Assembly (NCBI GenBank): GCA_963854835.1
Contig: OY978526.1
Coordinates: 46,260,140 to 46,324,139, forward strand
Direction: 5' to 3'
Length of the DNA stretch: 64,000 nt
Source: Megamerina dolium
Lineage: Eukaryota; Arthropoda; Insecta; Diptera; Megamerinidae
Under the pieces are notes generated by a model. That model was given only the letters and a program-made list of their open reading frames with translations, was not told the DNA's origin and made no database searches. Positions 10,995-21,909 of the stretch are shown one piece after another (positions within the stretch are counted from its first letter, which is position 1; each line of letters opens with the position of its first letter). A program made the translations under genes and the position numbers.

Positions 10995-11330
10995 TATATG
11001 TGTAACTTATAAGCAACGAAGGGCTTTTTGGTCAAGCTTCTCTTCCAGCAATGTTGTGAGTGTTAATCTTTGAACAGTATTAGAAGGCTGCTTATATTAT
11101 TCGATTCCTAACGGCAGAGCCCTTGTGACATCACTTTTTCTGAGCTAAGTCACAGACCACTTTAAGACACTTTTTAATGGCAAATTGCCGAAAGAATATC
11201 CAATTGCTTGCCGACAGGTGGATACCGTTCGAAAGAAAAGTCGATATTAAAGTTGTGCTTCAGCCTGAGAATTAACCCACGACTTACAGATCAGGAGGCC
11301 AACGCACAAACCACTGCACTACGGCACTCA
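10995..11330 (-). mobile_element. tRNA-headed SINE, near full length, minus strand
   Basis: On the minus strand the head reads GTGCCGTAGTGCAGTGG (A-box region, mutated), GCCTCCTGATCTGTAAG, GGGTTAATTCTCAGGCTG (B-box region, mutated) and AATATCGACTTTTCTTTCG. The body and the AAAAAGCCCTTCG block follow, down to about 10995. Divergence across the whole length marks it as one of the older copies. Confidence 0.87.
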
Positions 11331-11487
11331 TATAAAACAAATACTATTGACAATTTCTTGGGTGCGATTGGAAAAGTGTTTGAAAAGACCCTGAAGAGAG
11401 TCGCTTAGATTTTAAAATGCACGAACTTCAATACGCCCATGCTCTGTATAAATAATTTCAGCAAAAAAGTCAGTGAATGATTTCTAT

Positions 11488-12373
11488 ACGTGATAATTTT
11501 TGACAACACTGTTTTTGGCAGCTCACCTGTTTTCGTGTAACAAGATACTGACAAACATGTTCAGTTTGGTCTATAATTAAACCATGAATCGACTTACAAA
11601 CGAACAAAGCTTGCAGATTATTGAATTTTATTATCAAAATTCATGCTCGGTTAAAAAAGTGCATCGTGCACTTGTTCCATTTTATGGTTAGCTCATTTCT
11701 GGTTGAATGGATACGTGAACAATCAAAATTGCCATATTTGGTGTGAAGAGCAGCCAAAAGTATTGCAAGAACTGCCAATACATCCCGAAAATGCACTGTT
11801 TGGTGTGGATTATGGACCGGTGGCATCATTGGACCGTACTTTTTCAAAGAAGGCAGGAACGTTACTGTGAATGGCGAGCGCTGCCGTGCGATGATTACAA
11901 ACTTTTTTTCCCCAAAATGGAAGAACTGCACTTGGCTGACATGTAGTTTCAACAAGATGGTGCCGTCAGCACGTCAAACAATGGCGCAATTAAGAGGTGA
12001 ATTCGGTGAATAGTTTATTTCACGTTTGGGGCCGGTCAATTGACCGCCCAGATCGTGCGATTTAACGTCTTTAAACTATTTTTTGTGGGGCTATGTTAAG
12101 ATTCATGTCTATAGAGACAAGCCCGCAACGGTTGACGCACTGGGAGCCAATATTGAGGAATGTATTCGTGAGATACCGGCCGATATGTAGGAGTGAGTAT
12201 GCCAAAATTTGACCCAGCGTATGAACCATTTGAGGCGCAGCCGCGGTCAACATTTACATGAAATCATCTTTAAACATTGAACTATCGTATAAGATCGTTC
12301 TATCGACTCAAACACAGATTTCATACATATCATTTTTTTTTAATCAAGTCTGAAGGCTCTTAAATAATCCCTC
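11488..12373 (+). pseudogene. Rosa-type mariner, subfamily B, copy 1 (internally deleted)
   Basis: Plus-strand relic of about 886 bp between a decayed left end (GTGATAATTTTTGACAACAC) and right end (CTCTTAAATAATCCCTC), both next to TA. The N terminus MNRLTNEQSLQIIEFYYQNS at 11584 is followed by VKKVHRA. The frame then jumps directly to the middle of the catalytic domain (HFWLNGYVNNQNCHIWCEEQ). Frameshifts follow around the QQDGAV region, with LWGYVKIHVYRDKP near 12090. The SDEAHF catalytic block is partly deleted. It is the same subfamily as 38039-38861 and 43690-44984. Confidence 0.85.
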
Positions 12374-12719
12374 TATATTTAAAATATGGTATTAATGAAA
12401 TATAAGCTGAATTAAATTTATTTTTTACAAATATGTCATACTTATGTACCTTAAAAAAAAAACTAATAGATTTAAAAAGCTTAAAAAGTATATTGTTTGT
12501 AACAACTGTATTGTGATATAAATAAATATGTATATAATGTAAATGTAATATTTACCTTAAGCAAAAAAATGTTTTGTATTAACAAGTAATACTTTAACAA
12601 AAAGTATTGAGTTTAAAAGACTTATTGGAACATCAACTGAATTTAATTTATGTTTTACAAATATGTAGTATTTTGTACGTTTAAAATAAAGAAAAAGAAA
12701 AAAATGTCTACCTAATTTT
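12374..12719. repeat. Imperfect direct duplication, ~230 bp apart
   Basis: CTGAATTAAATTTATTTTTT followed by ACAAATATGTCATACTTATG (about 12409) and CTGAATTTAATTTATGTTTT followed by ACAAATATGTAGTATTTTGT (about 12639) are clearly related. The sequence between is AT-rich and featureless. Possibly a diverged tandem duplication. Confidence 0.5.
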
Positions 12720-13440
12720 GACTATGGTACGCCTCAGTGAATTTATTAATAAATACTTTTCTTATTTGAACTACATCGGTTTGATGAAATCCTACTTGTT
12801 GAGGGTAATGGAATTATCTCCTTTCGCCATGCGGCAGCGGTGGTAGCATCCACTTCGTAGTGATCAACAAAATCGCTTCCTACATAATTTGGAGTCGAAA
12901 GCTTAATACAATTATGTAAGACAATACCAGGTTACACTATTTGTTTTGCAGTTTTCGGAATCATGGATATCGTCGTTCACAAAATTCTGCATTTGGCCGC
13001 AAGTATTCCAAACGCTATTTCTCTACCCGAATATGGTTGCATTAAATAACGCTGTAATGGAAAAGCTGCATCCTTAGCTAAATAGTGTGGAAATGGTTCG
13101 ATTTCTCGTGGCAGAGGCTGTTCGTATGGAATGTCGAAAAGTGGTACACAACGCCATCACTTCGATTTCCATGAAAATCCATATACAATCTCCGTTTTTC
13201 AGGTAAGTTGGGTTGTTATGTTCCTTAACGAAAACTTTGTTGAGTCTGATAGACGTTGAGATGGTCCCAATTGATTTCAAAAATCCTTTCCAGCCATTGC
13301 CGTTGGCTTCCCTGACTGCAATAATCGGCAATTTTCCGTTGGAACATATTCTGCTTATGTATTGGTGCAATCAGGCAAACATTTTGTCGCCTCCAGAAAT
13401 AAACAACTTGGCAGGCGGGACATCATAAGCTTTGTATTGT
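12720..13440 (-). pseudogene. PIF/Harbinger-type transposase relic
   Basis: On the minus strand, fragments resemble the DDE nuclease of PIF/Harbinger transposases, in order. DFHGNRSDGVVYHFS (13180-13130) is like the family's VDVGxxGRxSDGGxF. LPLPREIEPFPHYLAKDAAF then PLQRYLMQPYSGREI (13120-13020) is like the GDxAFPLxxxLMRPY block. GIVLHNCIK (about 12920) is like CVLHNYL. A block between the last two, normally with NxRLSRARxxxENxFG, is shortened. Frameshifts and stops separate the parts, so it is inactive. Assignment rests on motif order by eye. Confidence 0.55.
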
Positions 13441-13514
13441 TGTCCTTCAAGTTCATTATGGCTCTTTTTACCAATATCTTCCACTGGTGGCATTGTTCAT
13501 ATAGTCAGTTGGAG

Positions 13515-13760
13515 ACGTATTCCCGCCATATACTCAGTACACATTGAATATCAGTAACGAAATTCCCATTTTGCGTCACCACAGGAAGAAGGTTGTGGTT
13601 TTTGTGTCTCATCCCTGTTGCCACACAACTCTATCTCATTGTACTCGCGTCTTTCTTACACTCCCTTCTTAGATCAGAAAAGACGCCTCTTCGTGCTTCT
13701 GTTATTTCTATACTGCTCCACAGCAGCTTCTGTAGCTCCTGCACGCAATGTTTTACTGCA
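13515..13760 (-). pseudogene. LINE fragment, same family as 29507-31236
   Basis: 13545-13760 aligns with 30985-31230: ATCAGTAACGAAATTCCCAT against ATCTGTAACCAGATTCCCAT, ACTCGCGTCTTTCTTACACT against ACTCGCGTCTTTCTTGTTCT, and GAAAAGACGCCTCTTCG against GAAAAGACGTCTCTCTG. The block just upstream of the reverse transcriptase is covered, with an internal gap of about 50 bp. No usable reading frame. Confidence 0.75.
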
Positions 13761-14682
13761 ATCGGCCTCTCCTCAGAGGCCAGTAGATTTAATGCCTTAA
13801 TATTGTACAGTGGATCAAGTTCACGTGATAATTTAGCACACGTTTTACTTTCTGTGTATGTATTTAATATTTATGCAAAACTATGTATACTATGTATACT
13901 ACTTTATACAAAACCTTAGCAAATATCCACAGCACCCTTTTGTTTTCATTCAGAATATTTATGCTTGTTTTTTTTTGCCTACCAAATGAATTTCTTTTTT
14001 TATTTTTTTTGTTTACGAAATCCAGTAAATTTATAATCAAGTCATAAAATATCAAATGTGGCGGCAATTGGTATACTGAATATATAAAGAGATGAACAGA
14101 TACAAGCAGAACATGTACATGCACATTATACGCATCCTTGGCCAAAAGTACATAAACGTGACTATTTACTTTATCTTAAAAGCATTGTAGATTAGGGCGG
14201 ATCACATAAAAATTTCAAATTTTCACCCATAGCTTGACAGAAGGGTCCTAAGGGCAAAACAAAATTTTCGTAACCATTTTAGAATTGCGAAAATCATAAT
14301 TTTTTATCATAGCTGTTGTTGTTAATTATCCAATTTTTAAAAATGATAGCTTATTGAAAAGTTCTCAAAATTATAATTGTCCTATATATGACTCTGACGC
14401 TGAATTAACTCCTAAAGAAATTATATTCAGTTTGCTAGATTCTATCTTCGTAATTAAAATGTATCCACAAATAAAATTAAAGCTCTTTAAAAACAATAAC
14501 ATTTTTAATGGGTTAGTTGGGTCAATTGACCAATTGGATCAGTTTATAATTTATCACACGTCAATGTAGAGGGATTGCAACCGATGATCAAGTTAGCAGT
14601 CATATTTATCAGGACCTGGTAAGATTTCAAACTATATTCTTGACTTTTAAAATGATATTTTTATGGGTGTACCACAAGATAC
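13761..14682. other. No recognisable gene
   Basis: AT-rich sequence. The frame at 14354-14569 on the plus strand (71 residues, lysine- and isoleucine-rich) has no motif I recognise, and its composition matches the surrounding AT bias. No element ends identified. Confidence 0.5.
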
Positions 14683-14730
14683 TCAAAATCAAAATCCTGA
14701 AACACGAAATCCCCAAATACAAAATCCCCA
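14683..14730 (-). repeat. 15-bp minisatellite, three units (left arm)
   Basis: On the minus strand the units read GGATTTTGTATTTGG, GGATTTCGTGTTTCA and GGATTTTGATTTTGA. The same 15-bp unit is repeated about seven times in the opposite orientation at 21910-22023, on the other side of the MULE relic and the gypsy insertion. Confidence 0.85.
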
Positions 14731-15213
14731 TTTTCTGTGAGAAATACATTCAAGGTAAATGAAAATTAATACGAATGGACAAATACACATTTTAATTGCA
14801 AAGTGAAGTATTGTGGGATATAGATCTCAATTATGTTATTATATCTAAATCAGCGCGATGTTTAACAACTTTTTTAATTTTCTTAACACGCTCCAAATTT
14901 TTTTATTTTTGCGTATACCTGCGCCTGATTTTAGCTTTTCTATGTTTGTTTTTATTTCAATCATCTCTTCCCCTAACTATTTTATAATTTCATATACACC
15001 ACAATTTTTTTCCTACAATTAATTTGAACCTACGGTGCCAAGCCTCAATAGAGTTCTGAGTGCGCGGAAAATTGTATTTAAATGAATCCGAAACACACCA
15101 AAATTTAGGGTTATATTTAGGGGCGCCCGACTTTGTATTTCCGCTAATATAATTTTTTTAACCCAACACAAATTTTTTTAAAATCGATATCTGTCGAGCT
15201 AGCATTTAGTTCA

Positions 15214-15765
15214 TTATAGTAATCTGACACACTTTCTGGAGGTACAAATGACAAACTTTTCAGCATACGGATTGCTAAGCTCCATCATCGCCGTATTTTT
15301 CGACAAGTCCTTTTTGAATACGTCTTCAAATGATATGGCCGAAATGGTATAAACATCCCCTATACTGGGTAGCAGGAAAATACTCTTTTGCCACAGATGA
15401 GATGGTTTGCTCAAAATCCGTAATTACTCTTTTTAGATTTAAATTAATATTATGAGATAGAAATTAAACAATTGGTGGAAGAACTCGATATATGCCTGTT
15501 TGGATTTTTTGCTCATAAGGCAGAAAACTAGAGGCACAAATTGATCATCAATTAAACCGGTACAACATAAAATATTCCACCCATCACCCAGCACTGTGAC
15601 TTTTCTAATTCTTTCAATGAATTTGGCGTGCCCATGATGATATTTTTTTCACCATTATAATCTCATTCACTTAAAACGAAGAGATCGCCCTCCAAGTATT
15701 TTAAGTGCTCTAGTATATTTATTTCTTTCAAATTACGCGACTCGCAGGCAGTATCCATTTATTTA
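15214..15765 (-). pseudogene. MULE-like transposase relic (tentative)
   Basis: Minus-strand fragments include SQCWVMGGIFYVVPV (about 15600-15560), followed in another frame by LIDDQFVPLVFCLMSKKS and QAYIEFFHQLF. This order resembles the 'WvxDGTFkxvP ... vPlvyxLlpxKxxxxYxxlf' start of Mutator-like transposases. The catalytic Asp of DGTF reads GGIF here. The following frame (15414-15214) is 66 residues and unplaced. With stops between blocks this would be dead. The alternative is a chance resemblance. Confidence 0.42.
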
Positions 15766-15888
15766 TTTATTTTTTGTGTTCGTTTCGACGGCAGGTACAC
15801 GCGGCAGTCTGGTGGTCTGGTAATATAACAAATAGCAAAATAATTACCGGTAACGTAACGGTGCAAGTTCTATTTGCATTGTACATAT

Positions 15889-16326
15889 TGTTACGTTTTT
15901 ATTCTGTGAACGTTTAATTCTATTTGAATTACCTTGTTCGATCACTGGATTCTGTTAATGATAACTGCAACACTTATTTTGTACAACTATATACAGCAAC
16001 AATTTATTTAATAATCTCTATTTACAATCAACACTGTTTACAATCAACTATTTACTATAACACTTAAATGTACTTGCAACTTTTGCCTCTGTATCAATGT
16101 TTTCGCAATCACGTTCGGAAGTAGATTGATTGTCAATTCTCAACACTGGCTCTATTTATACTCTGTTGGCAACACCCCAGAATCTTCATTTATCGAGATT
16201 CTTCTCTTCCTTTCTCGTTGGCTTGTTCTGGTTATCGCTTATTTCTTTTTGTTGACATTCGTTTCGATGCTGCCAATAGAGTCAGTCACAATAGTGATGA
16301 GTAATCAACTATCGATACTCGTTACA
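15889..16326 (-). repeat. 3' LTR of the gypsy element
   Basis: 438 bp, TG...CA ends (TGTTACG...CGTTACA as written on the plus strand). It contains the same TATAAATA and AATAAA signals as the other LTR; the TATA lies at 16153-16160. Supplies the polyadenylation signal for the element's transcript. Confidence 0.95.
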
Positions 16327-16340
16327 CTGCCCTCCTCTTA
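16327..16340 (-). other. Polypurine tract
   Basis: On the minus strand TAAGAGGAGGGCAG lies directly against the 3' LTR, the expected position for the plus-strand primer left by RNase H. Confidence 0.85.
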
Positions 16341-16364
16341 ACCTTGTTCGTCCCGAACAAGTTT

Positions 16365-19300
16365 TTATACTTCCCCTCGATATGGCGCAAGTCGCTCCAA
16401 GTGCACTACTTTAAACTTTGCTCTTTTATTCCAGGCACGTTGAATGCGATACACTACGTCATTTATCTTTGCTATAATCTCATATGGTCCTTCCCAATGA
16501 GTCTGTAGTTTAGGAGACAGGCCTTTCTTTCGTTGTGGATTATGAAGCATTACAAGCTCTCCTTCATAGAACCCTTTTGAATTTGCTTTCAAGTCATACC
16601 TGGCCTTCATCTTATCGCTTATCATCTGCGACCGCTCTCTGATGAACCGATGTACTTCATCCAACTGTTCCCGCTTTTCGCTAGTATAATTACCTTCGGT
16701 TAATCTCGTTGGTGTTACGACTCCAAATTTTAAATCAGCTGGCAGTCTTAACTCGTTTCCAAAAATTGCCATTGCCGGTGTAGTAGCCGTCGTATCATGT
16801 TGTGCGCATCGATATGCCATGAGGAACATTGGTATATGTACATCCCAGTCTCTTTGGTATTTATCTACGACTTTTCTCAAATATTCCTCCAAGGTACGGT
16901 TAAATCGTTCTACCATGCCATCAGATTGTGGATGCAAAGGTGTTGTACGAGTTTTGTATATACCCAGCATACGGCATATCTCTTGGAATACAACTGATTC
17001 GAAATTTCGACCTTGGTCTGAGTGTAACTCCATCGGTACACCAAAACGAGTAACCCATTGGTTGACGAATACATCCGCAACTGTACTAGCTTCCTGATTT
17101 GGAATGGGGTATACTTCAGGCCATTTACTGAAGTAATCTATAACCACCAGAACATACTTGTTTCCTGCGTTGCTTATTGGAAATGGCCCAGCTATGTCCA
17201 TAGCAATTCGCTCAAATGGAGCACCCACGGTGTATTGGTGCATCTTACCTCGACTTTTCTTAGTGGGACCTTTGGCCATTGCACATTGCTTACACTTCCG
17301 AATCCAATCAGCGACATGGTCATGGCATCCAACCCAATAAAATCGTTTCTTTATTTTCTCGATGGTTTTGGTGATTCCCAAATGCCCTCCACTGGAGGCA
17401 TTGTGATACTCAGCTATGACTTCATTTATTCTTGCCTTGGGTACCACTAGCAGATCATAAGTGATTTTTCCATCTTCACTTTCCCATGTTCGGAATAAAC
17501 ATCCGTCTCGTAAGTGCAGGCTTTGCCACTGCGCCCAGTATGCCTTTGCTATTGGACTCTCATTAGCCACATCTTGCCAATCTGGACGTATGCCCTGCTC
17601 CTTGTATTCCATAATCTTTACGAGATCTGGGTCGTTCCGCTGATCTTCTTGCACTCGTTTGGTGGTCCATGACTCCTCCGGCAATATATTCGTAAGTCGT
17701 ATGTCGACAATGTGCTCCTTGCTTTCCACTCGAGAACAATGTTTACATTCCATTTTGCAAGGACGACGAGATAGAGCATCCGCGTTGCCGTGATGTCCTC
17801 CTTTACGATGTTCGATGGTAAAATCATAACTCTGCAGCCTTTCAATCCAGCGCGCCAATTGTCCTTCTGGGTTTTTAAATTGCAATAACCACCTTAGCGC
17901 TGAGTGGTCAGTTCGTAGATGAAATGACTGACCGTACAAGTATTTATGGAAATACTTTACACATTCCAGTATTGCGAGCAACTCTCTTCGTGTGACACAG
18001 TAATTTCTTTCTGACTTCGACAGGATTTTACTGTAGTATGCTTTTACTTTTTCTTGCCCATCTATGATCTGAGAGAGCACACCACCTATTCCATAGCCAC
18101 TCGCATCTGTGTCCAACACAAACTTTTGACCAGGTACTGGATACGCTAATATTGGTGCTGAACAGAGTTTTTCTTTCAGCTGTTCGAATGCTTTCTGTTG
18201 GTCCTCGCCCCACACAAATGGTTTGTTCTTTCTTGTCAACTCATGCAGACTGCTGGCGATGTTTGCAAATCCAGGAACAAATCGTCTATAGTAGGTGCAT
18301 AAGCCTAGGAAGCTTCTTAGCTCGTGAAGATTCGACGGAATAGGCCATTCTTGAACTGCTGCTACTTTCTCCTCGTCGGTATGTACCCCTTCTGTTGTTA
18401 CTTTATGACCAAGATATTTAACTTCTTGCCTGAAGAGTGAACACTTTTTCATATTCAGTTTAAGCCCTGCTGATTGTATACGCTCAAATACTTCTTTCAA
18501 CTTTTCCAGGTGGTCGTTAAAATCTTTTCCCATCACAATAATGTCATCGAGATACACCAAGCACGTTTTCCAGTGTAGTCCTCTGAGTACACGCTCCATC
18601 AAACGTTCGAAAGTAGCTGGCGCATTGCATAAACCAAATGGCATGACTGTAAATTGCCATAGACCATCGCCAATACTGAAAGCTGTTTTCTCTTTGTCTT
18701 CCTTACCAAGTTCCACTTGCCAGTAGCCACTTTGCAAATCAAGAGTTGAGAACCACTTCGCACCAGATAGTATGTCCAGAGTGTCATCGATTCTTGGCAG
18801 TGGATAGCTGTCTTTTTTCGTAATATCATTTAGCTTTCTGTAATCCACACAGAATCGAGTACTTCCATCCTTCTTCTTTACCAGCACAACTGGTGAACTC
18901 CATGGACTCGCTGATGGTTCAATAACACCTTGTTTCTGCATATCGGAAATCAGCTTAATGGCTTCGTCTCTTTTGGCCAATGGAACTCGTCGTGGTGCTT
19001 GACGAATTGGTCTAGAATCACCGGTGTCAATGTGATGCTTCACGATGGTTGTTCGTCCTCCAGTTTTTCCATTTGAAGAAAATATTGAACTGTACTTCTC
19101 CAATACTTGTAAAGCCTTTTCCTTTTGCTGTTTGGTAAGCACTCCTGCCCATTCTTCCATCAGTGCTTTTATTTCCGCCCTGACAGTTCCTGATCTTCCA
19201 CTTTTTATCGACGAACCCTTTTCGCAGTCTACTACGGCAGTAACTTCCTGGCAATGACCAATCACCATTCCTTTCTTTACAACTGTAGATGTATTAGTTG

Positions 19301-19957
19301 GATTTAATATTCGCACCGGTACTATTCCATTTTCTTTAGGTTCTACTAACGTCCTACCAAGTATGATGTTTTTATTTTGTATTTCTTTATCTGCTTCCAC
19401 CAGCCACAACTTGCCTGTCCCATCATCCACATTCATCTGTGCCCATATCACCGCTTCTGATTTTGCTGGAACCTCTTGGCGTTGACATGCCAGTACTCGT
19501 TTGATGTTCCCACTACGCTTGTAACCGATGTTCAATGGTAGTTCGACATTTGCATAGCGCAATATCCGTTGATTTAAATCTAACGTAAATCCGTTGTCAA
19601 TCATAAAATCAACACCAATTATTACGTCATCGATGATGTCGGCCACAATGAATTCATGTTCCCATGTACAATTTCCAATAGATACTCGTTTCTTTATCTT
19701 ACCCAGAATTTGTGCATCCTCACCCGTTGCTGTACGCAATTTTATTCCCATTAAAGGCTCAAACCTCTTTACCAAATCGCTCTTGATTATAGAATGTGAT
19801 GCACCAGTGTCCAGAGTTAACATGAATTCCATATTGTCCAATTTTCCATCAATAGTCAAGCTGCTTGGCACACGCTGTAGTTGTGAAATGTGAATGATGG
19901 GGCAACCCACTGTTGGAGTCAGTTCACGCCCCGCTGAACTGACTCGATTTAGTTTAA
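16365..19957 (-). CDS. Gypsy Pol polyprotein (protease, RT, RNase H, integrase)
   Basis: The open frame runs without a stop from the frameshift site to 16365. Numbering from the GTG-encoded MGCPIIH block at 19910 (1181 residues), an aspartic protease has LDTGAS at residues 33-38. The reverse transcriptase has FCVDYRKL at 353, the first catalytic Asp at 391 and YLDD at 453-456. RNase H has the acidic residues D600/D602, E643 and D668. The integrase has an HHCC zinc site (H836, H843, C873, C876) and a DD35E triad (D905, D965, E1001). No chromodomain or env follows. The product would copy the RNA in cytoplasmic particles and insert the DNA in the nucleus. No ATG opens this frame near its start, so it should be made as a Gag-Pol fusion by -1 frameshifting. 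All catalytic residues are present. Confidence 0.95.
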
Positions 19958-21343
19958 CGATGGATTTGTGTTAGTGGAGCGATCGCTATCCACCTTATTC
20001 TCCTTCTTTTGTCTTCCTGGAGAATTGGATCTTGATCGCTTTCGTCGTAGACGGCAGTCACGCGCCATGTGTCCTGGTTTGTCGCAAATAAAGCACTTAC
20101 CAGTAAATTTGTTTTCGCGTCGACCTGTTGTTCTTCCTTCAGGCTGCACTACAGATTTGAATGCTTGACACACTGCTTCAACCAGATCTGCTGTTTCTGT
20201 TTCTAGTTGGCGTACCCGTGGCATTGGTCGACACATCAAACTGGCGGCTTCAAACGTCAATGCACTACTGACTGTTTCGGCATAAGTATTCCTGGGTGAC
20301 ATGACTAGGGCACGCTTTGTCTCTCCATCACGTATGCCATCTATGAATGCCTCTATTTTGATTTTTTCGACGAACTCTTCCGAATTACCGGAGAACGCTA
20401 GATGACATAAGCGCTCAATATCGGAAGCGAATTCCTGAAGGCTCTCATTACTCCGTTGCACTCGCGATCTCAATTCCACTCGATGTAATTGACTCTTGTA
20501 TTCATTTCCATATTTTCGCTGGAGTGTGTCCATCAGTGACTGATAGCTACCACGATCTTTCTCTGGAATCATCTGTAACACCTCGGAAGCATTACCTTTT
20601 AATGCGACTATTAAAGCAGCAGTCTTGTCGCTATCATCCCATTGATTCTTCGAAGCTGTTGTCTCGAATTGAAGCTTGAAGATATTGAATGGCGTGCTTC
20701 CGTCAAATGTTGGTGGCTTTAATTTGATTGTACTTGAATCTCTAATCACTGATGTGGCTGGTCCATTTATTTTTAGTTGGTTGAGATCGTGCTGTAATTT
20801 CTCGAACTTATCTTCCAAGTCATCTACATGTTCCTTGAGATCCATGACTTTTTCATTAATGGTTCCGGAAATTTCTTGAAATCTAATCTCAATTCCTTTT
20901 TGTAGATTTTCGATGACGTGTTCTTGTCGAGCCGAACCTTCTTGAATTTCCATACGCAATTCAGCCGAATGTTCTTGAAGCTTGTAGTCAATTGTTTTCT
21001 GGAATTCTCCCATAGCGTTTTCTTGACGTACCGAATGTTCTTGAAACTTGGAGTCAATGCGAGACGCATTTTCTTGTAGCTGTTGTTGCTGCTGTTGCAT
21101 CATGGTTTTCATGAATTCCATGAGTTGCCCACTCGAATCTATTTTGCTCTCTTCCTCAGCGTGCACAACTGCTTGTATATCGGCTTCCTCAAAGAACTCA
21201 TGTTCTTCTACATTAATTCCCTTAGCCTCCATAGCTTGCCTCAGCCTCACCAGCAGTTCCGCCTTTGCACCTGATGACGATAGATTCATCTCTACCAACA
21301 GCTTTTTAAGCTGGTCCACTTTTAGTTGGTCAATTTTCACCAT
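19949..21343 (-). CDS. Gypsy Gag with SAP-like N terminus and CCHC zinc knuckle
   Basis: 464 residues, ATG at 21343, the first frame after the primer-binding site. Residues ~7-41 (VDQLKKLLVEMNLSSSGAKA and on to LLVRLRQAME) match a SAP helix-extended-loop-helix motif, a DNA-binding fold unusual but not unknown in insect retroelement Gags. Residues ~80-200 are glutamine- and glutamate-rich with heptad-like repeats, a probable coiled coil. A capsid-like region follows (~220-380). A single CCHC knuckle, CFICDKPGHMARDC, lies at 417-430 with a basic RLRRKRSRS tail for RNA packaging. It ends in TAA just after a GTTAAAC heptamer, where part of translation should slip into pol. Confidence 0.93.
   Translation of the reverse strand: MVKIDQLKVDQLKKLLVEMNLSSSGAKAELLVRLRQAMEAKGINVEEHEFFEEADIQAVVHAEEESKIDSSGQLMEFMKTMMQQQQQQLQENASRIDSKFQEHSVRQENAMGEFQKTIDYKLQEHSAELRMEIQEGSARQEHVIENLQKGIEIRFQEISGTINEKVMDLKEHVDDLEDKFEKLQHDLNQLKINGPATSVIRDSSTIKLKPPTFDGSTPFNIFKLQFETTASKNQWDDSDKTAALIVALKGNASEVLQMIPEKDRGSYQSLMDTLQRKYGNEYKSQLHRVELRSRVQRSNESLQEFASDIERLCHLAFSGNSEEFVEKIKIEAFIDGIRDGETKRALVMSPRNTYAETVSSALTFEAASLMCRPMPRVRQLETETADLVEAVCQAFKSVVQPEGRTTGRRENKFTGKCFICDKPGHMARDCRLRRKRSRSNSPGRQKKENKVDSDRSTNTNPSLN
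19952..19958 (-). promoter_or_regulatory. Candidate -1 ribosomal frameshift site GTTAAAC
   Basis: Gag is read G TTA AAC TAA. The pol frame is the -1 frame (GTT AAA CTA AAT) and is open from here on. GTTAAAC fits the X XXY YYZ slippery type loosely and is used by some RNA viruses. It lies immediately before the gag stop. A downstream stem or pseudoknot was not evaluated. Confidence 0.6.
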
Positions 21344-21352
21344 CTTTACAGA

Positions 21353-21370
21353 ATCCCACTTCTGACACCA
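21353..21370 (-). other. Primer-binding site, tRNA-Leu
   Basis: The plus strand here reads ATCCCACTTCTGACACCA, which is the 3' end of an insect tRNA-Leu including CCA. The minus-strand RNA therefore carries the complement, starting two bases after the 5' LTR. Confidence 0.85.
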
Positions 21371-21372
21371 AT

Positions 21373-21810
21373 TGTTACGTTTTTATTCTGTGAACGTTTA
21401 ATTCTATTTGAATTACCTTGTTCGATCACTGGATTCTGTTAATGATAACTGCAACACTTATTTTGTACAACTATATACAGCAACAATTTATTTAATAATC
21501 TCTATTTACAATCAACACTGTTTACAATCAACTATTTACTATAACACTTAAATGTACTTGCAACTTTTGCCTCTGTATCTATGTTTTCGCAATCACGTTC
21601 GGAAGTAGATTGATTGTCAATTCTCAACACTGGCTCTATTTATACTCTGTTGGCAACACCCCAGAATCTTCCTTTATCGAGATTCTTCTCTTCCTTTCTC
21701 GTTGGCTTGTTCTGGTTATCGCTTATTTCTTTTTGTTGACATTCGTTTCGATGCTGCCAATAGAGTCAGTCACAATAGTGATGAGTAATCAACTATCGAT
21801 ACTCGTTACA
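21373..21810 (-). repeat. 5' LTR of the gypsy element (promoter and poly(A) signal)
   Basis: 438 bp. In transcript orientation it carries TATAAATA (21637-21644), preceded by AACAGAG and followed by GAGCCAGTG, a convincing core promoter. AATAAA lies at 21487-21492. Transcription should start a few tens of bases after the TATA. Confidence 0.93.
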
Positions 21811-21909
21811 ATATATAAATATAACAAATATTGTCATAAGTAACTGCGGATCAGAACTAGGTAAGACTCGGCTGCGCTGCCGGTAATATCATTCATTTAT
21901 TTAAATGTT

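Larger units (their letters stand above)
15889..21810 (-). mobile_element. Complete Ty3/gypsy LTR retrotransposon
   Basis: A 5922-bp element on the minus strand with two 438-bp LTRs that differ at only two positions I can find (A/T in CTGTATCAATG versus CTGTATCTATG; A/C in CTTCATTTATC versus CTTCCTTTATC). It has intact gag and pol, a tRNA-Leu primer-binding site, a polypurine tract, and a 4-bp duplication ATAT at 15885-15888 and 21811-21814. There is no env-like third reading frame, so it is a retrotransposon rather than an errantivirus. LTR similarity and open frames indicate a recent insertion, and it is the only unit here that looks autonomous. It interrupts the MULE-like region. Confidence 0.96.

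Noticed and set aside
16126..16341. Small plus-strand frames within both LTRs
   Set aside because: Identical because the LTRs are duplicated, and antisense to the element; no domain.
15889..21810. Errantivirus-like endogenous retrovirus
   Set aside because: No third reading frame follows pol (16365 is ~40 bp from the 3' LTR), so there is no room for an envelope gene; it is a gypsy-type retrotransposon.
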